From an uncultured Eubacteriales bacterium (GTDB taxonomy: Bacteria > Bacillota > Clostridia > Oscillospirales > CAG-272), in contig CAKSSY010000002.1 of NCBI GenBank assembly GCA_934489945.1, positions 14,858 to 78,857 on the forward strand: 64,000 nucleotides of DNA. The letters are read 5' to 3'. Shown here piece after piece: positions 7,565 through 16,383 of the stretch; position 1 is the first letter of the stretch, and the number at the start of each line of letters is the position of its first letter. The notes beneath the pieces are model-generated. The model saw only the letters and a list, made by a program, of their open reading frames with translations, searched no databases and was not told where the DNA came from. Position numbers and translations under genes: made by a program.

Positions 7565-8797
7565 TTATTCGTTACCGGAAGAGTGTAACTCCCCCATTTG
7601 ATTGAGCATATTTTCTACAAATATTCCATATCCCGTGGTAGGATCGCTGATGAGAACATGCGTGACCGCTCCCACAATTTTGCCGTTCTGAATAATGGGA
7701 GAGCCGCTCATGCCCTGAATAATTCCTCCGGTTTTTTCCAAGAGCTTTTTGTCCGTTACTTTCACAGTAAAACACTTGCCGCCGGTAGCATTGCGATTGA
7801 TGTCACGAATCTCAACACTGTATTTTCCGATTTCGTTGCTGTCCAACGTACAATAGATGAAGGCTTCTCCTTCCGCGATGTCACCGCGCAACGCAATGGG
7901 CAGAGGATCACTCGGCGCATTGGGACAGTTTCCGTAAATTCCGTAAACGCCGCATGCGTTGTTGTCAAGAAGAGTTCCTGTCTTGCCGGAGTTAAAGAAA
8001 CCTTTGATCTCACCGGGCGTACCGCTTACCCCTTTTGTAATGCCGCTGATCGTAACATCGACAATCGTTCCGCGGTCGATTTGAAGCAATTCTCCCGTAT
8101 CGGTATCACAGATGCCGTGTCCGAGACCGGCAAAATAATGGCTGTCCGGCACAATAAAACTGACCGTTCCGATTCCCGCTCCACTGTCTCTGACCCAGAT
8201 TCCGGTCTTGTAGATTCCTTCGGACTCCGAAAGAATCGGCGTCACCGTAACCTCAAAGCTCTCATTGCCGCGTTTGCAACGAAGGCAGATCGGTTTCCCA
8301 TCGGAATTTTCCACCTTCTCGGTCAATTCTCCCGAACCGGATAATTCCTTGCCGTCGACATGCGTAATCACATCTTTCAGACGAATGCCGGCATTGTAGG
8401 CGGGATTGACCTTTCCTTCTGCGGTTTCAATGTCACAAAATCCGACAACTAGAACACCCTCGGTGAAAAATTTAACACCGAACGGCATTCCGCCCGGACA
8501 GAGCTTCAAATCCTTGTAGGCGGTCAAATTCACATTTTTGACGGGAATGAAACCGAGTAATTTATACTGCACCTCCTGACCGGAGGCAAATAAAGAGTCT
8601 CCTTCGGCAAAGCAGGCTGTATCACCCGAGAATACGGCATCGGCACCGAGATAGGAAGGAATCGACCCGCCGGAAAACAGCGATATTTCGTCGGGTATAA
8701 TAGAATCGTAGAATCCGAGTACCGCCGACATGACGAGCAGCAAAGCCATGACGATGACGGAAAGGGTCTTCAGTTTTCGGTTGTTCTTACATTTCAT
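7565..8797 (-). CDS. spoIVB: SpoIVB, stage IV sporulation S55 serine peptidase
   Basis: A 410-residue protein with an N-terminal membrane anchor (residues about 10-30), a PDZ region (about 105-185, with PAYNAGIRLKDVITHVDGKEL) and the S55 peptidase domain. The histidine stretch YFAGLGHGICD and the serine stretch QGMSGSPIIQ (Ser near 364) are intact, as is THVLISDPTTGYGIF. In Bacillus, SpoIVB is secreted from the forespore and triggers pro-sigma-K processing by cleaving SpoIVFA. Its presence is direct evidence that the organism belongs to an endospore-forming lineage. The start has AAGGAAG upstream. I could not recognise a convincing sigma-F/G promoter. Confidence 0.95.
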   Translation of the reverse strand: MKCKNNRKLKTLSVIVMALLLVMSAVLGFYDSIIPDEISLFSGGSIPSYLGADAVFSGDTACFAEGDSLFASGQEVQYKLLGFIPVKNVNLTAYKDLKLCPGGMPFGVKFFTEGVLVVGFCDIETAEGKVNPAYNAGIRLKDVITHVDGKELSGSGELTEKVENSDGKPICLRCKRGNESFEVTVTPILSESEGIYKTGIWVRDSGAGIGTVSFIVPDSHYFAGLGHGICDTDTGELLQIDRGTIVDVTISGITKGVSGTPGEIKGFFNSGKTGTLLDNNACGVYGIYGNCPNAPSDPLPIALRGDIAEGEAFIYCTLDSNEIGKYSVEIRDINRNATGGKCFTVKVTDKKLLEKTGGIIQGMSGSPIIQNGKIVGAVTHVLISDPTTGYGIFVENMLNQMGELHSSGNE

Positions 8798-8980
8798 AGG
8801 CTTGGCTTCCTTATGGTTCTGATAGTTTTTGCATGGGGATGCACTCGTTAATGTGTGTCGGGGATGACACTTTCATGTGTAACAAAATTGGTTTCGGGAG
8901 GCAAATTTTATGGGTGCACAATCAAAGCATACTGTATTTTATGAAACTTTCCGAAACATTATACAAAAAGGAGACGGTCA

Positions 8981-9763
8981 ATGTTGGTAACAGCGGAAGA
9001 AAAATTGCGTTTTGAAAAGATTTGCCATCAGTATGAGAAAAATGTCCCCGAACCAATGGGCATCGGTACACTTCACGAGAAACCGCTCCATCGGATTCTG
9101 AAAACGTATTTTTGTCCGGATACCGAATTTCAGGAAGTTGGGATCGGCGATTTTGTCGCCGACGCACTGGTCGGAAATACGATTTATGAAATTCAGACTG
9201 CCGGACTTTCTCCTCTCAGAAAAAAATTGCGGTACTATCTGGACCACACCGAGAAAAACATTGTCGTTGTCTGCCCCGCAATCGTATCCAAAAGTCTCGT
9301 TTGGATTCATCCCGAAACGGGAGTCGCCTCAAGTCCGCGCCGTACAAACCCGGGACACGGCAAAATGCGTGTTCTGCCGGAGCTGGTGTATCTGTTGGAC
9401 TGCCTCGACTTTGAACGCTTGTCATTTTGTCTTGTAGGCGTAAATGTTGAGGATGTAAAACTACTTGACGGCAGAGGAAAAGAGAAAAAAATCGGTGCCA
9501 CACGCCTGACTCGCATACCGCACGAACTCATCTCCGTTGATTACCTGTGTTCCGCGGAAGATATTGCCGCCGCATTTCTGCCTGCCAATCTTCCGGACGA
9601 ATTTGGTTCCTCAGACTTTTCACGTCGCACAAATCTGCGTCGTTTGTCTCTCAGTGCGGCATTAAAGGTCTTGGTTCGACTCGGATTTTTGGAAATTGTC
9701 GGCAAAAAGAAAAACAGCATCCGATATCGTGTCAGCCAACGTTACCATACCATCGTTCCATAA
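8981..9763 (+). CDS. Possible PD-(D/E)XK nuclease-like protein (DUF8091-like)
   Basis: A 260-residue protein preceded by AAAAAGGAG seven bases before the ATG. The first 100 residues show the sequence of a restriction-type nuclease core: an N-terminal helix with HEKPLHRILK, then IGDFVADALVGNTIYEIQT, where the D and E-x-Q could be the D...ExK active site with Gln in place of Lys. Next comes LSPLRKKLRYYL. The C-terminal part has a helical stretch (LSAALKVLVRLGFLEIVGKK) resembling a winged helix. It resembles a small clostridial family I believe is called DUF8091; this is from memory and unverified. No partner gene adjoins it. Function unknown; a DNA-binding or nuclease role is inference. Confidence 0.65.
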   Translation: MLVTAEEKLRFEKICHQYEKNVPEPMGIGTLHEKPLHRILKTYFCPDTEFQEVGIGDFVADALVGNTIYEIQTAGLSPLRKKLRYYLDHTEKNIVVVCPAIVSKSLVWIHPETGVASSPRRTNPGHGKMRVLPELVYLLDCLDFERLSFCLVGVNVEDVKLLDGRGKEKKIGATRLTRIPHELISVDYLCSAEDIAAAFLPANLPDEFGSSDFSRRTNLRRLSLSAALKVLVRLGFLEIVGKKKNSIRYRVSQRYHTIVP

Positions 9764-9843
9764 AAATCCTCGTTTTATACAGCTTTGTATATAATAACAA
9801 AAGCGAGACCGGACATTGCGTACCGATCCCGCTTCTGCAAAAG

Positions 9844-9872
9844 CCGCCCCTGATTTTTCAAATCCGGGGCGG
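9844..9872. terminator. Terminator between the nuclease-like gene and the HPr-like gene
   Basis: CCGCCCC (9844-9850) pairs with GGGGCGG (9866-9872), and GATTT pairs with AAATC inside, after one mismatch. It lies between converging genes; T-rich bases follow on both sides. Confidence 0.78.
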
Positions 9873-9887
9873 ACATTTTATATCCCA

Positions 9888-10124
9888 TTACTCAACAATA
9901 TATTTCTTGATTTTTTCCAAAAGTTCATCTGCCGCCTTGTCGTCTGCCTGAACCGTCATCTTGATAGGAGAAAGAAGATCCAGACTGAAAATACCCATAA
10001 TGGACTTGCCATCCACTACATAACGACCCGAGGAAAGGTCTACCTCTCCTTCAAATGCGGCAATATCGTTAACAAATTCGCGGACATCCGCAATGGTAGA
10101 AAGACGAATATTTGCTGTTTTCAT
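9888..10124 (-). CDS. HPr-fold protein lacking the phosphorylatable histidine
   Basis: A 78-residue protein of HPr size. The regulatory-serine segment of HPr/Crh is well kept (DGKSIMGIFSLDL), as is the ending with a long amphipathic helix. The N-terminal active-site segment that normally reads G-[IL]-H-[AT]-R-P-A is here RLSTIADVREFV: there is no histidine at that place. It therefore cannot act as a PTS phosphocarrier in the usual way and is more like Crh or HPr-like regulatory proteins. The ATG at 10124 follows GGAGG; an earlier TTG lies in the Shine-Dalgarno site itself. No PTS gene is nearby. It follows the LRR lipoprotein gene by 27 bases. Confidence 0.85.
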   Translation of the reverse strand: MKTANIRLSTIADVREFVNDIAAFEGEVDLSSGRYVVDGKSIMGIFSLDLLSPIKMTVQADDKAADELLEKIKKYIVE

Positions 10125-10151
10125 AATGATTTCCTCCAAATCTAATTCAAA

Positions 10152-12056
10152 TTATTTTCCAAATACGGGAGCAACATCAAACAAACAAAGATTGGTAAAA
10201 TCCTTACCGTCCACATATTCCTCCGTAGCACCGATCTTCACCTTTGCCCAATCGGCGGCACTGCCGTTGAAACGAAGCGTCTTCAAGGACTCACACCCAT
10301 CGAAAGCCCACTTGCCGATTGCCGTAATACTTTGACCGAGTGTCAGGTTTTCAAGATCAAAGCAATAGTAGAAGACGTCCTCCGGAATTTCACCGGCAAT
10401 ATCCACCGTGATGTCCTTCAGATGATAACACGCCATAAATGCGCCCACACCTAATACTTTGACCGAGTCGGGGATTTTAAGTTCGGTAAGCCCCGTACAA
10501 TATTCAAACGCCTTGGTGCCAATTGCGGAAAGCGAGGAACCGAAGTTCAGCTTTTCGATTTTCACACAACGGTAAAAAGCGGAATTGCCGATTGTAACAA
10601 CAGAGGAAATATCCGGGGTTTCAAGATTGACACACTCGTAAAACGCATTTCTTCCGATTGTTTTGACCGCCGAAAGATCAATCTTTTTCAAACCTTTGAC
10701 TCCCGAAAAAGCCTCATCCCCAATATCCGTAATCTTGCCTTTGATTTCCAGATCTGTCAAAGAAACGCATCCCGAAAGAAGTCTTGCGGGAATCTTGGTC
10801 AAGGTTTCGGGAAGGGTAAGTGCGTTAAGACTCTTGCAGTTGGCAAACGCGCCGACCCCGAGCGTTTTCAGAGAGGTCGGAATATTCAGCTCCTTCAGAT
10901 TGACACAGTCAAGAAACGCCTCATCTCCAATAGATGTAACCTTGTCACTCATGTGAAATTCGACAAGTGCCTCGCACCCGGCAAACTCCTTATATCCAAT
11001 GGAAGTAATAGCGTCACCGAAGCGGATCTTCTGCAAAGCCGTGCAGCCGGAAATCGAACCTGCGCCGAGAGATGTCACGTTGTCCCCGAAGGTGATGGCT
11101 GCCAATTTGCTACAGTTCTGGAATGCGCCGTCGCCGACTTTCCGAAGGGTGTTCGGCAAATCCAGTGTTGTAACGGCAACGCAGTCACGAAACGCATAGT
11201 TTCCGACACTTTCCAACGCCGTAGGAACATTTACGGAAGTCAAAGCGGCACAACCGTCGAAAGCACGCTCACCAATTGCAGTAACCCCTGTCGGAAGTCC
11301 GACAGATTCAAGAGCCGTACAGCCGGTAAAACAATTTTCCGGAATCGCCGTAACCGCCCCGGGAATCACACAAGCCTTAAGTGAAATGCAATTTTCAAAC
11401 GCCGATGCTCCGATAGAGGTAACACCGTCCGGCAGTTCCACATTTGTCAGTCTGGTACAATTCTTAAACGCCTCGTCGGAAATTTTCGTCACCGAAGAGG
11501 GAATTTTCACCGATGTCAGCACATCGGTAGCACGGCAACCGCCACCGAAAAGATGCTTGTATGCCTCAAGCAGTTTTTCCGTCGTAAAATCAGGGCAGGA
11601 GTCTGTTATGTACTTGGAAAGGGACGCGCGCTCCGAATCAAAGTTTTTGGCGTAATCAAAACAATAGACCTCTGTGCCGTCGTCCAGAGTCTGCGTTTTA
11701 TAATAGATCATAAATTTGTTGTAGGCAAAAGAATTTTTTTCTTTCATGGGAGTCAGAACCAAATTGTCAAAATCTTCTTTGCCGATCATCATCGGAGCAA
11801 GATATTCGACACTGACCGTGCCGAACGCAAATTTCCCGATTTCCGTGACCTTGTCACCTGCAGGGCTCTTTTCGGGAATCACGATTTCACTTACCTCGCC
11901 CAAATTGCCGATTCCCGCCACATAGCAGGTACCGTCACCATTGCTGACGAACTCCAATCCGTCACCTTTGACATTCGGTTTGGTGTCATTGCAGGCAGAC
12001 ACTGCCAGCAACATCAACAGAACAAAGAGCACAGCGAGAAAATTCTTCATATTCAT
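10152..12056 (-). CDS. BspA-type leucine-rich-repeat lipoprotein
   Basis: A 634-residue predicted lipoprotein. The signal peptide ends in a lipobox LAVSAC, with Cys about residue 22. A segment of about 170 residues follows, then a long array (roughly residues 180-610) of LRR_5 repeats about 23 residues long, each with an AFxxCxxL core and a VxLPxxVxxIG-like strand. Such arrays form surface-exposed binding solenoids in gut bacteria; the partner is unknown. The ATG at 12056 has ATGGAGG five bases upstream, whereas upstream in-frame codons lack a site and would spoil the signal peptide. Internal repeats make assembly errors possible here, but the frame is intact. Confidence 0.88.
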   Translation of the reverse strand: MNMKNFLAVLFVLLMLLAVSACNDTKPNVKGDGLEFVSNGDGTCYVAGIGNLGEVSEIVIPEKSPAGDKVTEIGKFAFGTVSVEYLAPMMIGKEDFDNLVLTPMKEKNSFAYNKFMIYYKTQTLDDGTEVYCFDYAKNFDSERASLSKYITDSCPDFTTEKLLEAYKHLFGGGCRATDVLTSVKIPSSVTKISDEAFKNCTRLTNVELPDGVTSIGASAFENCISLKACVIPGAVTAIPENCFTGCTALESVGLPTGVTAIGERAFDGCAALTSVNVPTALESVGNYAFRDCVAVTTLDLPNTLRKVGDGAFQNCSKLAAITFGDNVTSLGAGSISGCTALQKIRFGDAITSIGYKEFAGCEALVEFHMSDKVTSIGDEAFLDCVNLKELNIPTSLKTLGVGAFANCKSLNALTLPETLTKIPARLLSGCVSLTDLEIKGKITDIGDEAFSGVKGLKKIDLSAVKTIGRNAFYECVNLETPDISSVVTIGNSAFYRCVKIEKLNFGSSLSAIGTKAFEYCTGLTELKIPDSVKVLGVGAFMACYHLKDITVDIAGEIPEDVFYYCFDLENLTLGQSITAIGKWAFDGCESLKTLRFNGSAADWAKVKIGATEEYVDGKDFTNLCLFDVAPVFGK

Positions 12057-12147
12057 TGTTGCCTCCATTTCATTCCTGAACATCACATTTAATTCATTAT
12101 ACAAGATTTTTCCTTGCTTGTCAAGGAGGAAAGCTCACCGTCCCATT

Positions 12148-12906
12148 TTATTTTTTCTGTTGCCTGCACCAGATTTTCATAACCAGACGATGCGGCAGAA
12201 GTTTGGTAAAAAACACCTGTATGCGGATACGCAGTCCGCATATCGAAACATCCTTCCCGCGTTTCATGTCTTTCAGAGCGCGGATCACAACCTCATCGGG
12301 GTTGTAAAAATGATTGTAGTAGGTGATAGTATCGTCGGTAACGGCATGATCGAAAAATTCGGTTCTTACCCATCCGGGACAAACGGCAAGTGCGCGGATG
12401 CCCCGTGCCTTCAATTCCACATTCAAAGACCTTGTAAAACTCAGAACAAACGCCTTCGTTGCACCGTAAACATTGATATACGGCACCGGCTGGAAGGAAG
12501 AAAGGGAGGCAATTTCATAGATTCTTCCTCCCGCCGTCATATAAGGAAGCGTAAGATATGTCATAGCAACAAGAGCTTTGTCGTTCAGGTCGATCATGGA
12601 GAGCTGTGTGTCAAGGGGAATCCGGAAGAATTCCCCGAATTTTCCGAAACCGCTCCCGTTAACCAAAACCGCCACCTCCGGCATTTCCTTCTCCAATGCG
12701 GCGGCATATTCCTCAAGACAAGCACGCTCCGTCAAATCCAGTGTCATCGGCCGCAGATGAGCTCTCACCGTTCCGCCAAGCGACTCCAGCCGCTCCAACC
12801 TTCTGGCAATTACCCATATCTCGTCAAAATTCTCTTCGGCATCTATCCGACGGACAAACTCACGTCCCATGCCGGATGACGCGCCGGTAATGACAGCAAT
12901 TTTCAT
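12148..12906 (-). CDS. Short-chain dehydrogenase/reductase
   Basis: A 252-residue SDR of classical type: cofactor motif TGASSGMG near the N-terminus, NGSGFG in place of NNAG, the catalytic Ser in EIASLSSFQP, and YGATK (Tyr/Lys). The arginines just after the cofactor loop (IARRLERLE) suggest NADP(H) preference. The C-terminus is basic and hydrophobic (FFTKLLPHRLVMKIW), suggesting membrane association as in DltE/YqjQ-like SDRs. It is the last gene of a three-gene operon, ten bases after the PFK gene. Substrate unknown. Confidence 0.88.
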   Translation of the reverse strand: MKIAVITGASSGMGREFVRRIDAEENFDEIWVIARRLERLESLGGTVRAHLRPMTLDLTERACLEEYAAALEKEMPEVAVLVNGSGFGKFGEFFRIPLDTQLSMIDLNDKALVAMTYLTLPYMTAGGRIYEIASLSSFQPVPYINVYGATKAFVLSFTRSLNVELKARGIRALAVCPGWVRTEFFDHAVTDDTITYYNHFYNPDEVVIRALKDMKRGKDVSICGLRIRIQVFFTKLLPHRLVMKIWCRQQKK

Positions 12907-12916
12907 ATTTTTCCTT

Positions 12917-14149
12917 TCAGATCACACAATGAACCGGCAGTCCGTCCCGGTAAAGCGGCTGTCGTTCTCCGCGAATAAGAGGAAGCAAATAACGACAGCA
13001 AGCATCCGTAACATTGTTGCCGCGGGCATTGATGAATTCATCGGGGACAAATTTTACCTTGTTGGCAATCCCGGCAATATCCGCGGAGCCGATCCTGGAA
13101 AGATACGGTTCGTCCGAAATGCGATCAATCACCATCATCACACGGCTTTTCCCGTCAAGTGCCGCCGCCACGGCGGCTTTCCCGACGCGAACCGACTCTT
13201 CAATATCGGTTGCCGATGCCAAATGTCCCGCGCAACGTTGAGGAAGATTCAGCTCAACCGAGCGAACCTTGCATCCGATTTCATTCTGGATGGCATTTTC
13301 CAGCATTTTTCCCGTACCGGAAAGATACCGGTGACCGAACACATCCGTAGCACCGCTCTGTGTCCCCTCGCCGACATATCTGCCGTCGGCAAACCGAAGC
13401 CCCTCCGAGACCGCCACCACCACATTCGGCTTTTGCTTCAGTTTTTCCCGTACGTCCTCAAAAAATTCTTCCATATTGAAATTTCTCTCGGGCAGATAAA
13501 CAAAATCGGGAGCAACACCGTTCACCACTCTGCCGATTGCCGATGCAGCCGTCAGCCATCCCGCGTCTCTTCCCATAATTTCGGCAATTGTAACAGCAGG
13601 TTTTGTATAGACCGCGCAATCCCGGATGATTTCGGAAACCGTAACGGCAATATATTTCGCCGCCGAACCGTAACCCGGCGTGTGATCGGTACCAACAAGA
13701 TCGTTATCAATGGTCTTCGGAACTCCGATCAGACGCATTTCATAGTCGTTGGTCCTAGAATATTCCGACAATTTGGCAACGGTGTCCATGGAATCGTTGC
13801 CACCGATATAAAAGAAATAACGGATGTTGTATTTACGAAAAATCGAAAAGATTCTTTCATAGAACGCCGGATTCTCCGCCACAGGCGGGAGTTTCCGTCG
13901 ACAGGAACCGAGTGCCGCCGCAGGTGTGTTTTCGAGCATCGTGATCTCGCTCTCGTCTGCAAAACGTGCCGAAAGATTGATCAGACGTTCTTCCGAGAAC
14001 CCCTCCATGCCGTTTTTCATGCCGTAAAGTGTAACATCGCGTTCCACACGGAAAGCACGCAAAATACCGGCAAGTGTAGCATTGATGGCGGCGGTCGGGC
14101 CGCCCGATTGTCCGACAACAGCATTTCCCTTCAGGATTTTTTCACTCAT
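12917..14149 (-). CDS. 6-phosphofructokinase, pyrophosphate-dependent type
   Basis: A 410-residue PFK. The phosphate-donor region reads GGNDS (residues 116-120), with Asp where ATP enzymes have Gly (GGDGS), and the catalytic loop reads PKTIDND (144-150), with Lys in place of the Gly of PGTIDND. Both changes are the accepted signature of PPi-dependent enzymes (diphosphate--fructose-6-phosphate 1-phosphotransferase). It would catalyse the reversible phosphorylation of fructose 6-phosphate with PPi in glycolysis. It follows the aldo/keto reductase by 6 bases and precedes the SDR by 10 bases, so the three are co-transcribed. Confidence 0.92.
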   Translation of the reverse strand: MSEKILKGNAVVGQSGGPTAAINATLAGILRAFRVERDVTLYGMKNGMEGFSEERLINLSARFADESEITMLENTPAAALGSCRRKLPPVAENPAFYERIFSIFRKYNIRYFFYIGGNDSMDTVAKLSEYSRTNDYEMRLIGVPKTIDNDLVGTDHTPGYGSAAKYIAVTVSEIIRDCAVYTKPAVTIAEIMGRDAGWLTAASAIGRVVNGVAPDFVYLPERNFNMEEFFEDVREKLKQKPNVVVAVSEGLRFADGRYVGEGTQSGATDVFGHRYLSGTGKMLENAIQNEIGCKVRSVELNLPQRCAGHLASATDIEESVRVGKAAVAAALDGKSRVMMVIDRISDEPYLSRIGSADIAGIANKVKFVPDEFINARGNNVTDACCRYLLPLIRGERQPLYRDGLPVHCVI

Positions 14150-14155
14150 ATCGCT

Positions 14156-15163
14156 TTATTCTCCGAATTCCATAGCACTTTTTTCCATCATCTGACGAAT
14201 CGGCAATTGGTACGGACACCTCGTTTCGCAAATGCCGCAACCAATGCAGGCGGAAGCCTTGACAGAAAGTGTAGCATACCGCTCCCGCGCCCATTTTTCA
14301 AGATCGTAACGCTCCAGATACCCCGAAAACAGAAAAACACTCGGAATGGAGATGCCGACCGTGCAGGGAGCGCAATAGTTGCAACGGCGACAAAAAACGG
14401 TTCCCAAAGAATCCCGTATTTTTCCGATTCTTTCCCTCTCCTCGGGGGAAAGCGGCGAAACGTCCGAAACCGCGTCACAGTCAGCATCCACCTCATCGGG
14501 TGTTGCCATGCCGGGAATAACCACGCTCACCGCGGGATTCTGACAAATAAAACGCAAAGCCAACCGCGCATCTTCAATCGCGCCGCCGGCAAGCGGCTTC
14601 ATGCAGATAAATCCGATGTTTTTCTTTTCGCACTCGGCAATCAGTTCCTCGCCCTGCCTCTCTACAATGTTGTAGGGAAACATAATCGTTTCAACAAAAT
14701 CCAGCTCCAAAGCCCGTCGAAACGTTTCCAAGGAATGCGCGGTAAGTCCGATATGGCGGATTTTTCCTTCGCGTTTTGCCTCAAGAAGAGCATCAAGCCC
14801 GCTGCCCGGCTTGCAAAAATCATCAAGCTGTTCAACCGGAATATTATGAATCTGGTAAAGATCCAGATAATCGGTCTTCAATTTTGCCAAAGAGTCCTCA
14901 ATGTCCGCCCGAAGTGCCTCGTATGTCCGAGCCATGCTCTTGGAAGCCAGTATAAACTTGTCGCGTCTGCCCCGGATCGCATCGCCGATTCGTTCCTCGC
15001 TCACTGTATATGCCTTTGCCGTGTCAACAAAATTGATTCCTTTTTCCAATAACCTGTCAAACAATTCCACAGCACCGGCTTTGTCGGTTTTCTGAATCGG
15101 AATTCCCCCGAATCCCATTGCCGACACTTTGAGTCCTGTTTTGCCGAGAATATGATATTCCAT
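14156..15163 (-). CDS. Aldo/keto reductase with C-terminal 4Fe-4S segment
   Basis: A 335-residue protein. The N-terminal 260 residues are an aldo/keto reductase barrel (MEYHILGKTGLKVSAMGFGG start, NFVDTAKAY with the catalytic Asp/Tyr pair, LASK and QIHN). The C-terminal part adds cysteine motifs: CRRCNYCAPC and C-x2-C-x2-C-x3-C-P (CIGCGICETRCP), as in the ferredoxin-like AKR subfamily common in anaerobes. The substrate is unknown. The ATG at 15163 fits the family start; its Shine-Dalgarno (AAGGGTGG) is rather distant. First gene of the AKR-PFK-SDR operon, 63 bases downstream of mreB. Confidence 0.9.
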   Translation of the reverse strand: MEYHILGKTGLKVSAMGFGGIPIQKTDKAGAVELFDRLLEKGINFVDTAKAYTVSEERIGDAIRGRRDKFILASKSMARTYEALRADIEDSLAKLKTDYLDLYQIHNIPVEQLDDFCKPGSGLDALLEAKREGKIRHIGLTAHSLETFRRALELDFVETIMFPYNIVERQGEELIAECEKKNIGFICMKPLAGGAIEDARLALRFICQNPAVSVVIPGMATPDEVDADCDAVSDVSPLSPEERERIGKIRDSLGTVFCRRCNYCAPCTVGISIPSVFLFSGYLERYDLEKWARERYATLSVKASACIGCGICETRCPYQLPIRQMMEKSAMEFGE

Positions 15164-15226
15164 TTGCAGAATCCATCCACCCTTTCCAATACTTTCCGCA
15201 CACATTCGCCCACGGCAAAGTACAAG

Positions 15227-16288
15227 TCATTTTCTTTTTTCCCGTTCTGCCGAGAGATTGATTGCCCCCTCCTGCAGGTATTCGAGATTTTCCAGCCGGA
15301 TTGCCGTGCCCAGTGCCACACACTCAATGGGATGCTCTGCCACACGGGCAGGAATTCCCGTAATTTTCCCGATCAGTGTGTCCAGTCCGCGCAACAGACT
15401 GCCGCCTCCGGTCATCACAATCCCATTCTCCATAATGTCGCCCACAAGTTCCGGCGGCGTCCTGGCAATCACGGAGCAAACCGCGTCAATCACTGCCGTA
15501 ATCGGTTCGGCAAGTGCCTCCAGCATTTCGCGGGAGGAAAGACGTACCACATCCGGCAATCCCGTCCTGACGTTTCTGCCATGATATTCCTTTACGATTT
15601 CGGGAGAGTGATCGTACACCGCACCGATTTCGCGTTTGATCTGCTCGGCGATTGTCTCACCGATCAGAATATTGTACTTGGTACGGGTATATCGCATGAT
15701 GGCTTCGTCGAATTTGTCACCGGCAATCTTGATTGATTCCGAAACCACCACTTCGTCAAGTGAGAGTACCGCAATATCGGTCGTCCCGCCGCCGATATCG
15801 ACAATCATCTTGCCGTTCGGTTCGGAAATATCCAGCCCCGCACCGATTGCCGCCGCAACGGGTTCTTCAATCAAATACGTCTGACGTGCCCCAGCCCCCG
15901 TGGCCGCGTCAATCACAGCACACTCTTCCACCTCGGTAGCACCGGTCGGAATGCAAATCATAACCCGCGGCTTGATAAGAGAGTTTCCGCAAGCACGACG
16001 GATAAAATAATCCACCATTTTCAGCGACACCTGATATTTGTTGATTACCCCCTCGCGCAACGGTCTTACCACCTCAAGATTTTCCGGTGTCCGTCCTGCC
16101 ATTTTCAATGCGGCATACCCCACTCTTACAATCTTGTCGGTTCCCTTTTCCACCACAGCGACAGAGGGTTCACGAAGAACAATTCCCCTACCTCTGACAG
16201 TAACGAGGACGCTTGCCGTACCGAGATCAATCCCGACATCATTGCAAACGATCCGCCCCTTGATTTTCTGAAATACGTTTTCTGCCAT
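15227..16288 (-). CDS. mreB: MreB-family rod-shape-determining actin homologue
   Basis: A 353-residue protein of MreB length. The phosphate-1 motif GIDLGTASVLV, the connect and phosphate-2 motif IVDIGGGTTDIAVLSL and the adenosine motif VMTGGGSLLRGLD are all present. It polymerises with ATP at the inner membrane and organises cell-wall synthesis. MreC and MreD are not beside it, so this may be an Mbl/MreBH-type paralogue. It has its own strong promoter and is probably transcribed through into the AKR operon. GGAGG stands 13 bases before the ATG. Confidence 0.95.
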   Translation of the reverse strand: MAENVFQKIKGRIVCNDVGIDLGTASVLVTVRGRGIVLREPSVAVVEKGTDKIVRVGYAALKMAGRTPENLEVVRPLREGVINKYQVSLKMVDYFIRRACGNSLIKPRVMICIPTGATEVEECAVIDAATGAGARQTYLIEEPVAAAIGAGLDISEPNGKMIVDIGGGTTDIAVLSLDEVVVSESIKIAGDKFDEAIMRYTRTKYNILIGETIAEQIKREIGAVYDHSPEIVKEYHGRNVRTGLPDVVRLSSREMLEALAEPITAVIDAVCSVIARTPPELVGDIMENGIVMTGGGSLLRGLDTLIGKITGIPARVAEHPIECVALGTAIRLENLEYLQEGAINLSAEREKRK

Positions 16289-16320
16289 AAGCGATCGGCG
16301 TCCTCCGTTCCTTTTTCTAC

Positions 16321-16349
16321 ATTATACAATATTTTTGCCGGATTTGCAA
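16321..16349 (-). promoter_or_regulatory. Promoter of mreB
   Basis: Read leftward: TTGCAA (16344-16349), 17-bp spacer, TATAAT (16321-16326). Confidence 0.88.
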
Positions 16350-16383
16350 CGGAATCGGCGAATTTTTCCTCACGAATCCCGTC

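Noticed and set aside
12869..15052. Plus-strand open frame of 727 codons
   Set aside because: It runs antisense to the PFK and aldo/keto reductase genes, which have clear family motifs, start sites and codon pattern.
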